Assembly: GCF_900096915.1 (NCBI RefSeq)
Contig: NZ_FMYK01000005.1
Span: 62,001 to 126,000, forward strand
DNA from: Acinetobacter marinus
GTDB lineage: Bacteria; Pseudomonadota; Gammaproteobacteria; Pseudomonadales; Moraxellaceae
Length of the DNA stretch: 64,000 nucleotides
Direction of reading: 5' to 3'
How positions within the stretch are numbered: the first letter of the stretch is position 1; each line of letters begins with the position of its first letter. A program made the translations under genes and the position numbers. Of the stretch, positions 1-8,477 are shown in pieces. The notes beneath the pieces were generated by a model that saw only the letters and a program-made list of their open reading frames with translations, had not been told where the DNA came from and did not search any database.

Positions 1-1066
1 GATCATTGGTCGAGCGATTGCAGGTGCGGGTGCAGTCTCTGCGGTGGTGATGGCACTGCTTTCCGATGTCACCCGAGAAGAACAACGTTCCAAAGCGATG
101 GCATTTATGGGCATGAGCATCGGCGTATCGTTCATGATTGCGTTTAGCCTTGGTCCGTGGCTGACCGAACAAGTGGGGATTTCAGGGCTGTTTTGGGTCA
201 CTACGATTATGGGTACATCGGCAATGCTGATGTTACTGCTTGTACCGAAAGTCACTCGACATTATCGAGTCGCACCTCAAGGTTATCTCACTCAACTCAA
301 ACAAGTGCTTGGCATGGCAGACTTAAACCGTTTGCACGTGTCGATTTTTATGTTGCATTTATTGCTCACAGCGATGTTTGTGTTTATTCCATCTCAGTTG
401 ATTGAATATGCAGGGATACCACTTGCGCATCATGGTTGGGTGTATTTGCCACTCTTATTGATCAGCTTATTTTTTGCTTTTCCAAGTATTATCTTGGCGG
501 AAAAATACCGTCAGATGCGTGGTATTTTTATCACTGCTGTGGTGGCTATCGTCTTGGGTTTAATCGTCATGGCACTTGGCTATGACAATAAATATGGTCT
601 GCTCTGTGGCTTAGCCTTATTTTTTATTGCCTTTAATGTCATGGAAGCCTTATTACCATCTTGGTTATCCAAGTCTGCACCGATCCAATCCAAATCGACT
701 GCAATGGGTGTGAACTCCAGTTTTCAGTTTCTCGGGGCATTTTTCGGTGGGGCATTGGGCGGTATTTTACTGAGTATGCACCAGATTGGGCTGGGCTGGG
801 CGATCTTGGCAGGTATTGCGATCATTTGGCTTTTGGTCACTTTTCAGCTCAATCAGCCACGTTATCTATCTTCAATCGTGGTGACATTGCCTGATACAGA
901 AAAAATGGATGATTGGACTTCCCTTTTACTGGCTGTTCATGGTATTGAAGAGGTCGTAGTCATGCCTGAAAAACAGGTCGCCTACATCAAAGTGGATAAA
1001 CAACAAATTACAGATACAGAGAGACAAGAATTGTCGCGCTTGCTCAATCAAGAGCTAGCGATCTAA
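1..1066 (+). CDS. YajR-like MFS exporter, C-terminal part
   Basis: The reading frame is open to the left edge (frame beginning at base 2), so the N-terminus lies outside the window. The visible part starts in an MFS motif (IIGRAIAGAGA) and runs through several hydrophobic membrane helices. It ends in a soluble tail of about 60 residues (from about LPDTEKMDDW) containing the pattern GIEEVVVMPEKQVAYIKVD. That tail resembles the ferredoxin-like YAM domain that follows the membrane domain in Escherichia coli YajR. The likely role is proton-driven efflux at the inner membrane, substrate unknown. It lies 52 bp upstream of ssb on the same strand. MFS family is confident; the YajR subgroup is inferred from the tail. 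Confidence 0.85.
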   Translation, partial: IIGRAIAGAGAVSAVVMALLSDVTREEQRSKAMAFMGMSIGVSFMIAFSLGPWLTEQVGISGLFWVTTIMGTSAMLMLLLVPKVTRHYRVAPQGYLTQLKQVLGMADLNRLHVSIFMLHLLLTAMFVFIPSQLIEYAGIPLAHHGWVYLPLLLISLFFAFPSIILAEKYRQMRGIFITAVVAIVLGLIVMALGYDNKYGLLCGLALFFIAFNVMEALLPSWLSKSAPIQSKSTAMGVNSSFQFLGAFFGGALGGILLSMHQIGLGWAILAGIAIIWLLVTFQLNQPRYLSSIVVTLPDTEKMDDWTSLLLAVHGIEEVVVMPEKQVAYIKVDKQQITDTERQELSRLLNQELAI

Positions 1067-1118
1067 GGCAATCTCGATTAAAGTATTCAAAAATAGACAT
1101 CGATAAGAGGAATAGCGC

Positions 1119-1673
1119 ATGCGCGGAGTGAATAAGGTCATTTTAGTCGGTACCTTAGGACGTGACCCTGAGTCAAAAACCTTTCCAAATGGCGGATCAA
1201 TTTGTAATTTTTCCATTGCCACCAGTGAGTCGTGGACGGATAAAAATACAGGTGAACGCAAGGAAAATACCGAATGGCATCGTATTACATTAAACAATAA
1301 ACTCGGCGAAATCGCTCAACAATATTTGAAAAAAGGTTCAAAAGTCTATATCGAAGGCTCATTGCGTACCCGTCAATGGACGGATCAAAATGGTCAAGAG
1401 CGTTATACCACCGAAATTCGTGGCGATCAGATGCAGATGCTCGACTCACGTCCACAGCAAGATGGCGGTTATAACAATCAAAACTATGCTCAGAACAATG
1501 GTGGCTTTGATGCACCACGTTTTAATCAGGGCAATAACTCAGGCAACAATCAAGGTGGCTACAACAATCCAAACTATGCAGCACCTGCGGCTGGTGGATA
1601 CGCTGGCAATCAAGCCCCGAAAGCGCAACCACAACAAGGTGGTAATGATCCTGATGATGATTTGCCGTTCTAA
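1119..1673 (+). CDS. ssb: Single-stranded DNA-binding protein
   Basis: This 184-residue protein has the N-terminal OB fold of bacterial SSB (MRGVNKVILVGTLGRDPE, then WTDKNTGERKENTEWHRI). A flexible linker rich in Q, N and G follows, and it ends in the acidic tip DDDLPF that recruits replication and repair proteins. It coats single-stranded DNA in replication, recombination and repair. The ATG at 1119 follows an AAGAGG ribosome-binding site. A strong intrinsic terminator follows at 1753-1790. Length and ends fit a complete gene. Confidence 0.97.
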   Translation: MRGVNKVILVGTLGRDPESKTFPNGGSICNFSIATSESWTDKNTGERKENTEWHRITLNNKLGEIAQQYLKKGSKVYIEGSLRTRQWTDQNGQERYTTEIRGDQMQMLDSRPQQDGGYNNQNYAQNNGGFDAPRFNQGNNSGNNQGGYNNPNYAAPAAGGYAGNQAPKAQPQQGGNDPDDDLPF

Positions 1674-1752
1674 ATCATGTCTTTAAATTATTTGTTAAGT
1701 TATTTGAGTTTGATTGAATTTTATTTAAACTCAAATAGTTAAGCATAAAATT

Positions 1753-1790
1753 AGGCTTCTCTTATTGAGCAAATAAGAGAAGCCTTTTTA
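1753..1790 (+). terminator. Intrinsic terminator after ssb
   Basis: A perfect 14-bp stem (1753-1766 with 1772-1785), a 5-base loop and a following run of T. It sits 80 bp after the ssb stop codon. Confidence 0.9.
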
Positions 1791-1887
1791 CTCCCTGAAA
1801 AATGAGAATCTAGTGTACGATCCGTGCCATCCCTCTGGTCAGCATACTGTTCGATCAAGTTTGAACAAAGACATTACGTGGGAAGAT

Positions 1888-2775
1888 TCATTTTTTGGCT
1901 TGCCCACCTATTAACGGCAATTTTGTCAGCATATCCTTTAGCGCCAGCGCATCCCATGGCAAGTGCTCTGCGATTCCTATACCGACCACATCGGCAATTT
2001 GAGCGATATCATTTAAAACTTTAATCACTAACTCGATACTCATTTTGCCTTGAGCAACGCCGTCATATTTATTTTTAGGAACATTGGGCTCAGCGAATAA
2101 TAAGGAACGGAATTGAGTCGCATCAAGCACATCCAAATCCAGATGAATGGCTAAATGTTTAGCCCCTGTTGATTTGAACCAATTTAAAATCGGATCACTG
2201 GAATGCTCAAGCTGTTCTGCTGTGGCATTTTGAATACCAAACTTTTCCACAAATTCACTTTCAAAGGTTAATAAATCATGTACACCCGCATACATCACGT
2301 GACTCGGCTGTAAAGGATGTTTCACAAAACGGGTAAAATCCGCATCACCTTACCCAAGTAAATTACCAAGTACCATGGCATGGGCGTGTTGAAACTCGTT
2401 TGGCGTCATCACGTCAGGGTGTGCGTCAACCCACAGTACAGCCAAGTCATCTTGATATTTTTCATTGAGATAAGCAAATGGCGTTAAATCAACTAAACAA
2501 TCACCACCCAAAACGATGATTTTATCGGGTTGATGTGCGTCAATGAGTGCCTGCGCTCGCTGTGCTTGTTGCAATAATACCGATCGCCCCATAATGCCAT
2601 TTTCTAATTTTAAAGGCACATTGGTGGGTTGCTCTACTTGCACTTCTGCTGTCGTGCCATTGTGTTCTGGTGCAAGCCAAGCTAACAGCTGAGCACCAAA
2701 ATAGTAAGGTGCGTTATTGCCACCCTGCCATTGTGGAAACAATAATCGTAGTGTTTTTTCATGCGTATTATTCAT
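1888..2775 (-). pseudogene. Arginase/agmatinase-family gene with in-frame stop
   Basis: Two same-frame pieces (2350-2775 and 1888-2325) together encode one ureohydrolase-fold protein of about 295 residues, interrupted only by a TAA at 2350-2352. The sequence reads NLLG-stop-GDADFTRFVKH without frame change. Metal-site motifs are visible: GGDC in the first half, WVDAHPD (DAHxD) before the stop and HLDLDVLD (DxD) after it. The usual GGDH is GGDC here, so the first metal ligand differs from classical arginase. The substrate could be arginine, agmatine or formimidoylglutamate; the sequence does not decide. One substitution (for example GAA to TAA) would explain the break. A sequencing error or a fresh nonsense mutation are both possible. 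Confidence 0.8.
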
Positions 2776-2798
2776 TTTTCAGTTCTCCAAAGAATTCA

Positions 2799-3770
2799 TT
2801 AAAGATGTAACAGAATGGTGCCTGTTGCTTCACGAGAAGCCAGACGCTTATAAGCAGCATCGTATTGCTCAAGGGGAAAACAACTGTCAATTGATGGTTT
2901 CAAGTGACCTTCAGCGATGAATTGAGTCAGTGCGGTAAATGCATGTTCTACATCAGCGTCTGTTTCCATCCAAGCGTCATAACCCAATACTTGTTTTTCG
3001 TGAATCACTAAATCTGGAAGGTCAAAACTTCCTGTTATACCACCAAGGAAACCTATACTGACTAAAGCTCCTCTTGGGCGAAGCGCTTTGAGTAGCTGTC
3101 CAAGCAATGCACCACCAACAGGATCAAAAGCAAGATCAGCACCCTGACCTTGCGTCACATCGAGTACGGTTTGGAGTAAATCTTGTGTCGATAGGTCTAT
3201 CACGATCTGTGCCCCTGAGCGCTGAGCCCGATCAACTTTTTCAGGCGTTGATACGATCGCTATTGGGATCGCACCGAGAGCAATTGCAGTTTGAATCAAA
3301 GCATGTCCGACCGAGCCAGAAGCACCTGAAATCAATACCTTCTGACCCACTTTGACTTGACCTATGCGAGTTAATGCCTGATATGCAGTAACATAATTGA
3401 TTGGCAAGGCAGCGCCCTCATCTAGATCAAAATCAGTAGGTAACTCAATGAGTCGTTTGTCTTCGACCAAGACCCATTGCTGTTGAAGACCATCTTCCGT
3501 AATACCAAGCTGACCACCACCATAAATTGCTACACGAGTTCCTTCTGCGAAGCGTTGACTCTTTTCCACAATACCAGAGCCATCATTGCTGAGCACGAGC
3601 GGTGGCTGTGCCTGCGGAATAACGCCTGAACGGATCAGATGAGACAATGGATTGACGGTTGCAGCATGCATTTTCACTAAGGAATATCCAGGCTTTATTT
3701 CAGGAATATGTCGTGTTTCTATCTGCATATTCGGCGTATCGCCAAATTGATGAACGACTAATGCTTTCAT
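2799..3770 (-). CDS. Zinc-independent quinone/alcohol oxidoreductase (MDR family)
   Basis: A 323-residue medium-chain dehydrogenase/reductase. The N-terminal GroES-like domain (from MKALVVHQFGDTPN) is followed by a Rossmann fold with the nucleotide motif SGASGSVGHALIQTA. The cysteine and histidine ligands of zinc alcohol dehydrogenases are not apparent. This places it with the quinone oxidoreductase (Qor)/crotonyl-reductase-like group that reduces quinones or enones with NADPH. It lies downstream of an AraC regulator on the same strand (148 bp gap), which may control it. The physiological substrate is unknown. Confidence 0.85.
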   Translation of the reverse strand: MKALVVHQFGDTPNMQIETRHIPEIKPGYSLVKMHAATVNPLSHLIRSGVIPQAQPPLVLSNDGSGIVEKSQRFAEGTRVAIYGGGQLGITEDGLQQQWVLVEDKRLIELPTDFDLDEGAALPINYVTAYQALTRIGQVKVGQKVLISGASGSVGHALIQTAIALGAIPIAIVSTPEKVDRAQRSGAQIVIDLSTQDLLQTVLDVTQGQGADLAFDPVGGALLGQLLKALRPRGALVSIGFLGGITGSFDLPDLVIHEKQVLGYDAWMETDADVEHAFTALTQFIAEGHLKPSIDSCFPLEQYDAAYKRLASREATGTILLHL

Positions 3771-3917
3771 TTTTACTCCACTGTTAAAGATCTAAAAAGG
3801 ATGATCGAGATCTTTGCTTACTAAGTATGGTGTAATGATGCGGTCATTTAAGGCAGTAGTGTTATGCTCTAACCGCCAACCATTTCGCTGAGAAAGACAA
3901 AATGGATTTAAACTGAA

Positions 3918-4865
3918 TTATTGTTGGCGTAAGTCTGATGGGGTGATGCCGTATTCTTCTTTGAATAATTTATTGAAATGTGAAAGATTGGAAAATCCAT
4001 AATCATAGGCAATTTTACTTATTGGCAAATTGGTCTTCATGAGTAACGCCCGATGACAGGCATTTAATCTTTGCTGCCAAAGCCATCGCATCACTGTGGT
4101 GTTCTCACGAGCAAATAAACGGCTCAAGGTACGTGCTGATATGTGTAATTGTTGAGATATTTTTTCGACATTAAGTTCTGAATCCACCAAGTTGGCTAGA
4201 ATAAATTCCTTAGCAAGTGCCAATTTATCAAATTTATATTGTTGCACTGCTTGGATGGATGAAGGTTCGTTTGCCTCAAAAGCAGTTCTGAGCAAATGCA
4301 ATAGCGTAATCAGCACTCGATCGCCAAACACATCTTCCAATTCTTCTGTTTCCCATGTGCTTTGAATCATGGTCACCAGTAGCGTACTTAGTGGCGTCTT
4401 ACGATGCAGTGTTTGATTTAAATAGGACTGAACTTCTGGGAAATGTTGGCTCAGTACAGCATGCGGAACTGAAATGACAATTTGATTATCACCTTCAGGA
4501 AAGGCATAACAAAAGGGCAAATTATTATCATACACGACAATATCTTTTTCCAATTGGACAGACGAAAGCCCATTCTGTGAAAGTAATGCACGTGGACATA
4601 AGGACAAACAAATAAAATAATCCTCGGTGCGCTGACCTAAAATGGTTTCTTGATATTCGATCGGGGTGGACTGAATGCGAGTAATCAGTGCGCTCGAACC
4701 GAGACTTTTAACGGATAATTCCCCCGCAAACTCCCCCTCATTTAATTGCTTATTTGTCGACGATGACGCATAGGTACTTTCGACAACGTCCTTCCAATAA
4801 TCGAAACGATCTTGTGCCGTAATATCTTGTGCTCTGATATCTTGAGTGGAGTAGCTTCTACCCAT
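3918..4865 (-). CDS. AraC-family transcriptional regulator
   Basis: A 315-residue regulator. The N-terminal two-thirds resemble the AraC-binding-like ligand domain (GQRTEDYFICLSLCPRAL, then YDNNLPFCYAFPEGD). The C-terminal 100 residues carry the two helix-turn-helix motifs of the AraC family (VEKISQQLHISARTLSRLF and IAYDYGFSNLSHFNKLFKE). The ATG at 4865 is chosen because AGGA lies about 8 bases upstream; an in-frame TTG at 4886 lacks such a site. It probably regulates itself or the adjacent oxidoreductase; the effector is unknown. An intrinsic terminator lies only about 70 bp upstream on the same strand, so any transcript starting further upstream would be attenuated. Confidence 0.9.
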   Translation of the reverse strand: MGRSYSTQDIRAQDITAQDRFDYWKDVVESTYASSSTNKQLNEGEFAGELSVKSLGSSALITRIQSTPIEYQETILGQRTEDYFICLSLCPRALLSQNGLSSVQLEKDIVVYDNNLPFCYAFPEGDNQIVISVPHAVLSQHFPEVQSYLNQTLHRKTPLSTLLVTMIQSTWETEELEDVFGDRVLITLLHLLRTAFEANEPSSIQAVQQYKFDKLALAKEFILANLVDSELNVEKISQQLHISARTLSRLFARENTTVMRWLWQQRLNACHRALLMKTNLPISKIAYDYGFSNLSHFNKLFKEEYGITPSDLRQQ

Positions 4866-4931
4866 TTTTTGAGTCCTGCGAGCCAATGCTTAAGCATTAA
4901 TTGCAGTGTAATAGACAGCAATGTTTTAGGC

Positions 4932-5053
4932 AAAAAAAAGCTTATCCGAGGGGGATAAGCTATAAAATCACAACTGTGAAATCTTTTAAAAACAATTGAA
5001 TGAAATAAATAATCAAACAATTGAGGAGAGAGATTGCAGACACCGAATGAGTT
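4932..5053 (-). ncRNA. Candidate small RNA or attenuated leader
   Basis: On the minus strand a promoter-like pair (TTGCTT at 5083-5088, 17-base spacer, TAATAT at 5060-5065) precedes a transcript of about 120 nt. It would end in a 9-bp hairpin (4939-4947 with 4953-4961) followed by eight U. No convincing reading frame lies inside. The transcript contains the CU-rich stretch UCUCUCUCCUC (complement of 5023-5033), the kind of unpaired seed that pairs with ribosome-binding sites. It could be a trans-acting small RNA or a terminated leader of the AraC gene. This is inference from sequence pattern only. Confidence 0.45.
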
Positions 5054-5059
5054 GGGCGT

Positions 5060-5088
5060 ATATTAGACATCTTCGGTATAAAAAGCAA
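5060..5088 (-). promoter_or_regulatory. Sigma-70-like promoter of the candidate small RNA
   Basis: The -35 box TTGCTT and -10 box TAATAT are separated by exactly 17 bases. Start would be near 5053. Each box matches the consensus at four positions. The surrounding 4866-5338 interval has no gene; upstream of this promoter it is very AT-rich and shows no other structure I can name. Confidence 0.45.
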
Positions 5089-5338
5089 GCATTAATTTAA
5101 TTATTTTTCATTTTATTTTATATTTTGTAGATATTCTTAAATATAAAGACAATCATTCTTATTTCGTTATTCCCACAAGATTATCCAAAGGACTTTTTTT
5201 ACTTTAAGCATCGTCGTCTCAGCTTCTATATTGAGATTCGATACAAGGATGCTATGCAAGCTCAATAGCAAAACTTAATGCCAAAATTCTGTGTTAGGAT
5301 AATTTCAAAATATACTTTTCCATTTTTGGATTTTGCAA

Positions 5339-5971
5339 ATGAAACCCGTAAAAAATATTGCTTTGATCGTCGTCGATGTGCAAAATGGCTTTTGTCCGAA
5401 TGGCAATCTTGCTGTGCCGAATGGCGATGAAGTCGTACCGATCATCAATCAATTGGCGAAACATTTTCAAAATATTGTGTTGACCCAAGACTGGCACCCT
5501 GCCGATCATATTTCTTTTGCAGAAAATCACGTGGGTAAACAGCCTTTTGACACCATCGAACTGGATTATGGCACACAAGTGCTATGGCCGACGCATTGTG
5601 TGCAAGGCTCGCAGGATGCCGAGCTACATCCCGACTTGGACATTCCAAGCGCACAACTGATTATCCGCAAAGGCTACCATCAACATATCGATAGCTATTC
5701 GGCTTTCTTGGAAGCAGATCAACAAACTTCGACTGGACTCGCAGGCTACCTACAATCTCGTGGCATTGATACGGTCTATGTGGTGGGTTTGGCGACAGAT
5801 TTTTGTGTGGCATGGACGGCGATGGATGCAGCAAAACTTGGCTTTGCCAGTTATGTGATTGAAGATGCCTGCCGTGCCATTGATCTGAATGGCTCACTCG
5901 ATAACGCTTGGCAAGCCATGAACGATGCGGGTGTACAGCGCATCTCGTCCCAAGACATTCTTACTGAGTAA
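5339..5971 (+). CDS. pncA: Nicotinamidase
   Basis: A 210-residue isochorismatase-fold hydrolase that converts nicotinamide to nicotinic acid for NAD salvage in the cytosol. The catalytic aspartate is in IVVDVQNGFCPNG, the lysine in LIIRKGYHQ, and the nucleophilic cysteine in ATDFCVAW. The metal site is visible as TQDWHPADH. An in-frame TTG occurs 6 bases earlier (5333), but ATG 5339 gives the standard N-terminus MKPVKNIALIVVD. Upstream DNA is very AT-rich. It is followed 86 bp later by ybaK on the same strand. Confidence 0.95.
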   Translation: MKPVKNIALIVVDVQNGFCPNGNLAVPNGDEVVPIINQLAKHFQNIVLTQDWHPADHISFAENHVGKQPFDTIELDYGTQVLWPTHCVQGSQDAELHPDLDIPSAQLIIRKGYHQHIDSYSAFLEADQQTSTGLAGYLQSRGIDTVYVVGLATDFCVAWTAMDAAKLGFASYVIEDACRAIDLNGSLDNAWQAMNDAGVQRISSQDILTE

Positions 5972-6057
5972 TTGCAAAATAATCGCTACTGATCAGCTTT
6001 CATCCTGAGTTTAATGGGTTTAAACTTGCCTAAACATTTTGTACATATTGATTCAAC

Positions 6058-6531
6058 ATGACACCTGCCTGCAAACTTCTCGATCAACAAAAAATTGCTT
6101 ATCGCAAGCATGAATACGAGCATGATCCGAATAATCATAATTTTGGATTGGAAGCAGTAGAAAAACTCGGACTGACGCTCGAGGAAACCTTTAAGACTTT
6201 ATTGGTCACAGACGGTAAAAATCATTATGTCGCCGTGCTTCCAGTCGCCTATCAACTCAATCTCAAAAAAGCGGCAAGCGCTTTGGGTTGTAAAAAACTG
6301 GCAATGGCAGAAATCAAAGATGCCGAACGCCTAACAGGTTATCTAGTCGGTGGGATTAGTCCGCTTGGTCAGAAAAAACGCCTAAAAACCGTGATTGATG
6401 ATTCTGCACACCACTTTGAGAAAATGTATGTCAGTGGTGGCAAGCGTGGTTTAGATATTTCACTTGCACCGAATGATCTCAGCAAAGTATTGAGCGCTGA
6501 CTTTGCCGAGATTCGGGATTTAGTCGGATGA
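6058..6531 (+). CDS. ybaK: Cys-tRNA(Pro)/Cys-tRNA(Cys) deacylase YbaK
   Basis: This 157-residue protein matches the YbaK/EbsC family of trans-editing factors, which hydrolyse cysteine wrongly attached to tRNA-Pro. Family landmarks are the N-terminal MTPACKLLDQQKIAYRKHEY, the LEETFKTLLVTD segment and the conserved GGISPLGQKKRLKTVID loop. Length is normal for the family. It converges with osmC, with a 290-bp gap holding one short perfect hairpin. Confidence 0.93.
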   Translation: MTPACKLLDQQKIAYRKHEYEHDPNNHNFGLEAVEKLGLTLEETFKTLLVTDGKNHYVAVLPVAYQLNLKKAASALGCKKLAMAEIKDAERLTGYLVGGISPLGQKKRLKTVIDDSAHHFEKMYVSGGKRGLDISLAPNDLSKVLSADFAEIRDLVG

Positions 6532-6712
6532 CTTCAACTCCCCGACTACATTAATTAATCTTAGTTCGGCATAAGATGAGTAAAAATTATCTGATTCATG
6601 GGAGCGTCAGTCGCATTGTTCGAGGGCAGAACAACTTTAGCAAGATGACGTTTTTCAAGGTATTGGATAAATTTTAGTGTATGACCGAGTTTGCGACTGA
6701 CAAATGGCTTTG

Positions 6713-6738
6713 CCTACTTTCCCCGAAAGGAAAGTAGG
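6713..6738. repeat. Perfect intergenic hairpin between ybaK and osmC
   Basis: The arms CCTACTTTCC and GGAAAGTAGG (10 bp) flank the loop CCGAAA. There is no T-run, so it is not a standard terminator. It resembles dispersed hairpin sequences between Acinetobacter genes, an impression from memory that was not checked. The rest of 6532-6822 shows nothing else. Confidence 0.55.
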
Positions 6739-6822
6739 TCGAACCGAAGGTTAATCCCGACATAAGCGTATAAACTGCAAGACCTTGCTTAAAAATGTTT
6801 TCTTTCAGCCACCTAAACAGCT

Positions 6823-7224
6823 TTATGACTTAATCGACGTATCAATCCGTGTGCCACGTAGCAAGGTTTTGGTCACAGGTGTCTTTTGACAAATATCAAG
6901 AATTTTAGTTTTGGTTGCCTCATCAAAATCCTTGTCAAAAGTCAGCTCCCGAGTAATCCATTCTTCACTTTCCTTATTCATATTGAAGTGTAGATCAATG
7001 GAAAAATGCCCATAATCTATTTCTTTATGTTTGGCATACATGCGCAGTGTGATCATCGTGCACGCCGCCAATCCCGCAAGCAGATAGTCATACGGTGCAG
7101 GACCTGTATCACCACCGCCAAAACTCTCAGGCTTATCGGTAATATAGTGATGTTTCCCACTGGTCAGTTCACCTGCCCACGGTGCGTCTAGACTAGAGAT
7201 TTTTGTATTTGCGATGCTCGCCAT
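6823..7224 (-). CDS. OsmC-family peroxiredoxin-like protein
   Basis: A 133-residue OsmC/Ohr-fold protein. The two redox cysteines of the family are present: LAACTMITLRMYA in the middle and DICQKTPVTKTL near the C-terminus. The N-terminal GGGDTGPAPYDYLLAG is typical of the general OsmC group rather than Ohr. The expected role is reduction of organic or inorganic hydroperoxides in the cytosol. It lies 87 bp downstream of the pirin gene on the same strand, so the two may be co-transcribed as a stress pair; the gap contains a 14-bp tandem repeat. Confidence 0.9.
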   Translation of the reverse strand: MASIANTKISSLDAPWAGELTSGKHHYITDKPESFGGGDTGPAPYDYLLAGLAACTMITLRMYAKHKEIDYGHFSIDLHFNMNKESEEWITRELTFDKDFDEATKTKILDICQKTPVTKTLLRGTRIDTSIKS

Positions 7225-7236
7225 GTTGTCTTCCTC

Positions 7237-7276
7237 GTTTTGTATTCTAGGTTTTGTATTCTAGGTTTTGTATTTT
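7237..7276. repeat. 14-bp tandem repeat, about 2.8 copies
   Basis: GTTTTGTATTCTAG occurs at 7237-7250 and 7251-7264, and a third partial copy follows at 7265-7276. It lies just upstream of the osmC start, where copy-number change could alter the distance to any promoter. Confidence 0.8.
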
Positions 7277-7311
7277 GCGTTTTGCATTTTACAGTTTTAG
7301 CTCACGCAGGT

Positions 7312-8259
7312 TTATTTTGAAGCCCGCATCTGATCTGGAATCTCAGGTGCAATCAGACGTTTGCCCTGATACGATGGAATTTCTCCAAAACGTGCATCAT
7401 GATCAATCCACTGCTGACGTGCTTCTTTCATTTCTTCCGTGGTGCGTGCTACAAAGTTCCACCACAGCAGAATTTCACTTTCAAACGGCTCACCACCAAT
7501 CAATAGCACTCGTGCATCTTTTTTCATTTTGAGGTGCATTTTTTCATTGCCGACTTCGAGCACCACCATATTGTCCTGTGTCAGCGCATGACCGTTGATT
7601 TCCGCGTCCGCTTCCATCGCCAACAGCCCATATTCAAACTCAGGATTTAAATCTAAAATCACCTCGACATCATCCACCGCTTCGACATCTACACCCAGCA
7701 TCTTGCTATAGACTTGCAATGGCGACGTCGTGCCAAGAAAATCACCGACCAATACTGAAAATATTGCGCCATCTTGTTCAATGGTTGGAAGCTCAGGATA
7801 ATGTTCAAACTTCGGCGCCATATGGCGATGTGCCTCAGGCAATGCAATCCAAAGCTGTGCCGCATGTAAGCCTGTTTCCGTCGATGGTGTGACTTCGGTG
7901 TGGGAAATACCATGTCCTGCGGTCATCAGATTGACTTGCTTTGGACGGATCAATTGCTCACTGCCCACGCTGTCATGGTGCATCACTGTGCCTTCGATCA
8001 TCCATGTAAAGGTCTGCAATCCAATATGCGGATGCGGTCCGACATCCATGCCATCATTCGGTGCGAACTGCACAGGTCCTGCATGGTCAAGGAAACACCA
8101 TGCGCCAATCATACGTTTGTCTTTGCTCGGCAATGCACGTTTGATCGTGGTACTTGTCCCGACGATGGCAGAACGTAGATGGACTTCTTTGATGCTATTT
8201 GGTTTGGCTAATGGACAATCTGAAGATTGCGACACGCTATCTGTCGTGGTATTGGTCAT
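7312..8259 (-). CDS. Pirin-family protein
   Basis: A 315-residue bicupin of the pirin family. The N-terminal cupin has the metal-binding pattern of pirins: two histidines in DVGPHPHIGLQTFTW, then histidine and glutamate in GHGISHTE. Bacterial pirins have been reported as quercetin dioxygenases or as regulators of metabolic enzymes; which applies here is unknown. It is slightly longer than usual because of an N-terminal extension of about 25 residues. It is divergent from the RloC-like gene, with a 218-bp AT-rich gap. Confidence 0.92.
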   Translation of the reverse strand: MTNTTTDSVSQSSDCPLAKPNSIKEVHLRSAIVGTSTTIKRALPSKDKRMIGAWCFLDHAGPVQFAPNDGMDVGPHPHIGLQTFTWMIEGTVMHHDSVGSEQLIRPKQVNLMTAGHGISHTEVTPSTETGLHAAQLWIALPEAHRHMAPKFEHYPELPTIEQDGAIFSVLVGDFLGTTSPLQVYSKMLGVDVEAVDDVEVILDLNPEFEYGLLAMEADAEINGHALTQDNMVVLEVGNEKMHLKMKKDARVLLIGGEPFESEILLWWNFVARTTEEMKEARQQWIDHDARFGEIPSYQGKRLIAPEIPDQMRASK

Positions 8260-8477
8260 GTTATTTCCTTATTTCTAGCTTATGTATTGCTGGTTTTCAA
8301 CTGGCTTTTTTATAGAATATCGAATTTGTGCGATAGTTCACAGTTCGATTTTGCAACGCTGTGTTTACTTTGCTTCCATTTACATAAAGTTTTACATCAT
8401 TTCTGACAAACTGTATGTCATCACAATTTATTTATTAGTATTATTTATTTTTACAATAATCGGAAATTAAAACTTTC

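Noticed and set aside
4742..5020. 92-codon minus-strand ORF overlapping the AraC start
   Set aside because: It runs through a terminator hairpin and overlaps the AraC gene in another frame; no family features.
5048..5101. 17-codon ORF behind GAGGAG on the plus strand
   Set aside because: The purine-rich stretch is about 19 bases from the ATG, too far for a ribosome site; the minus-strand small RNA explains it better.
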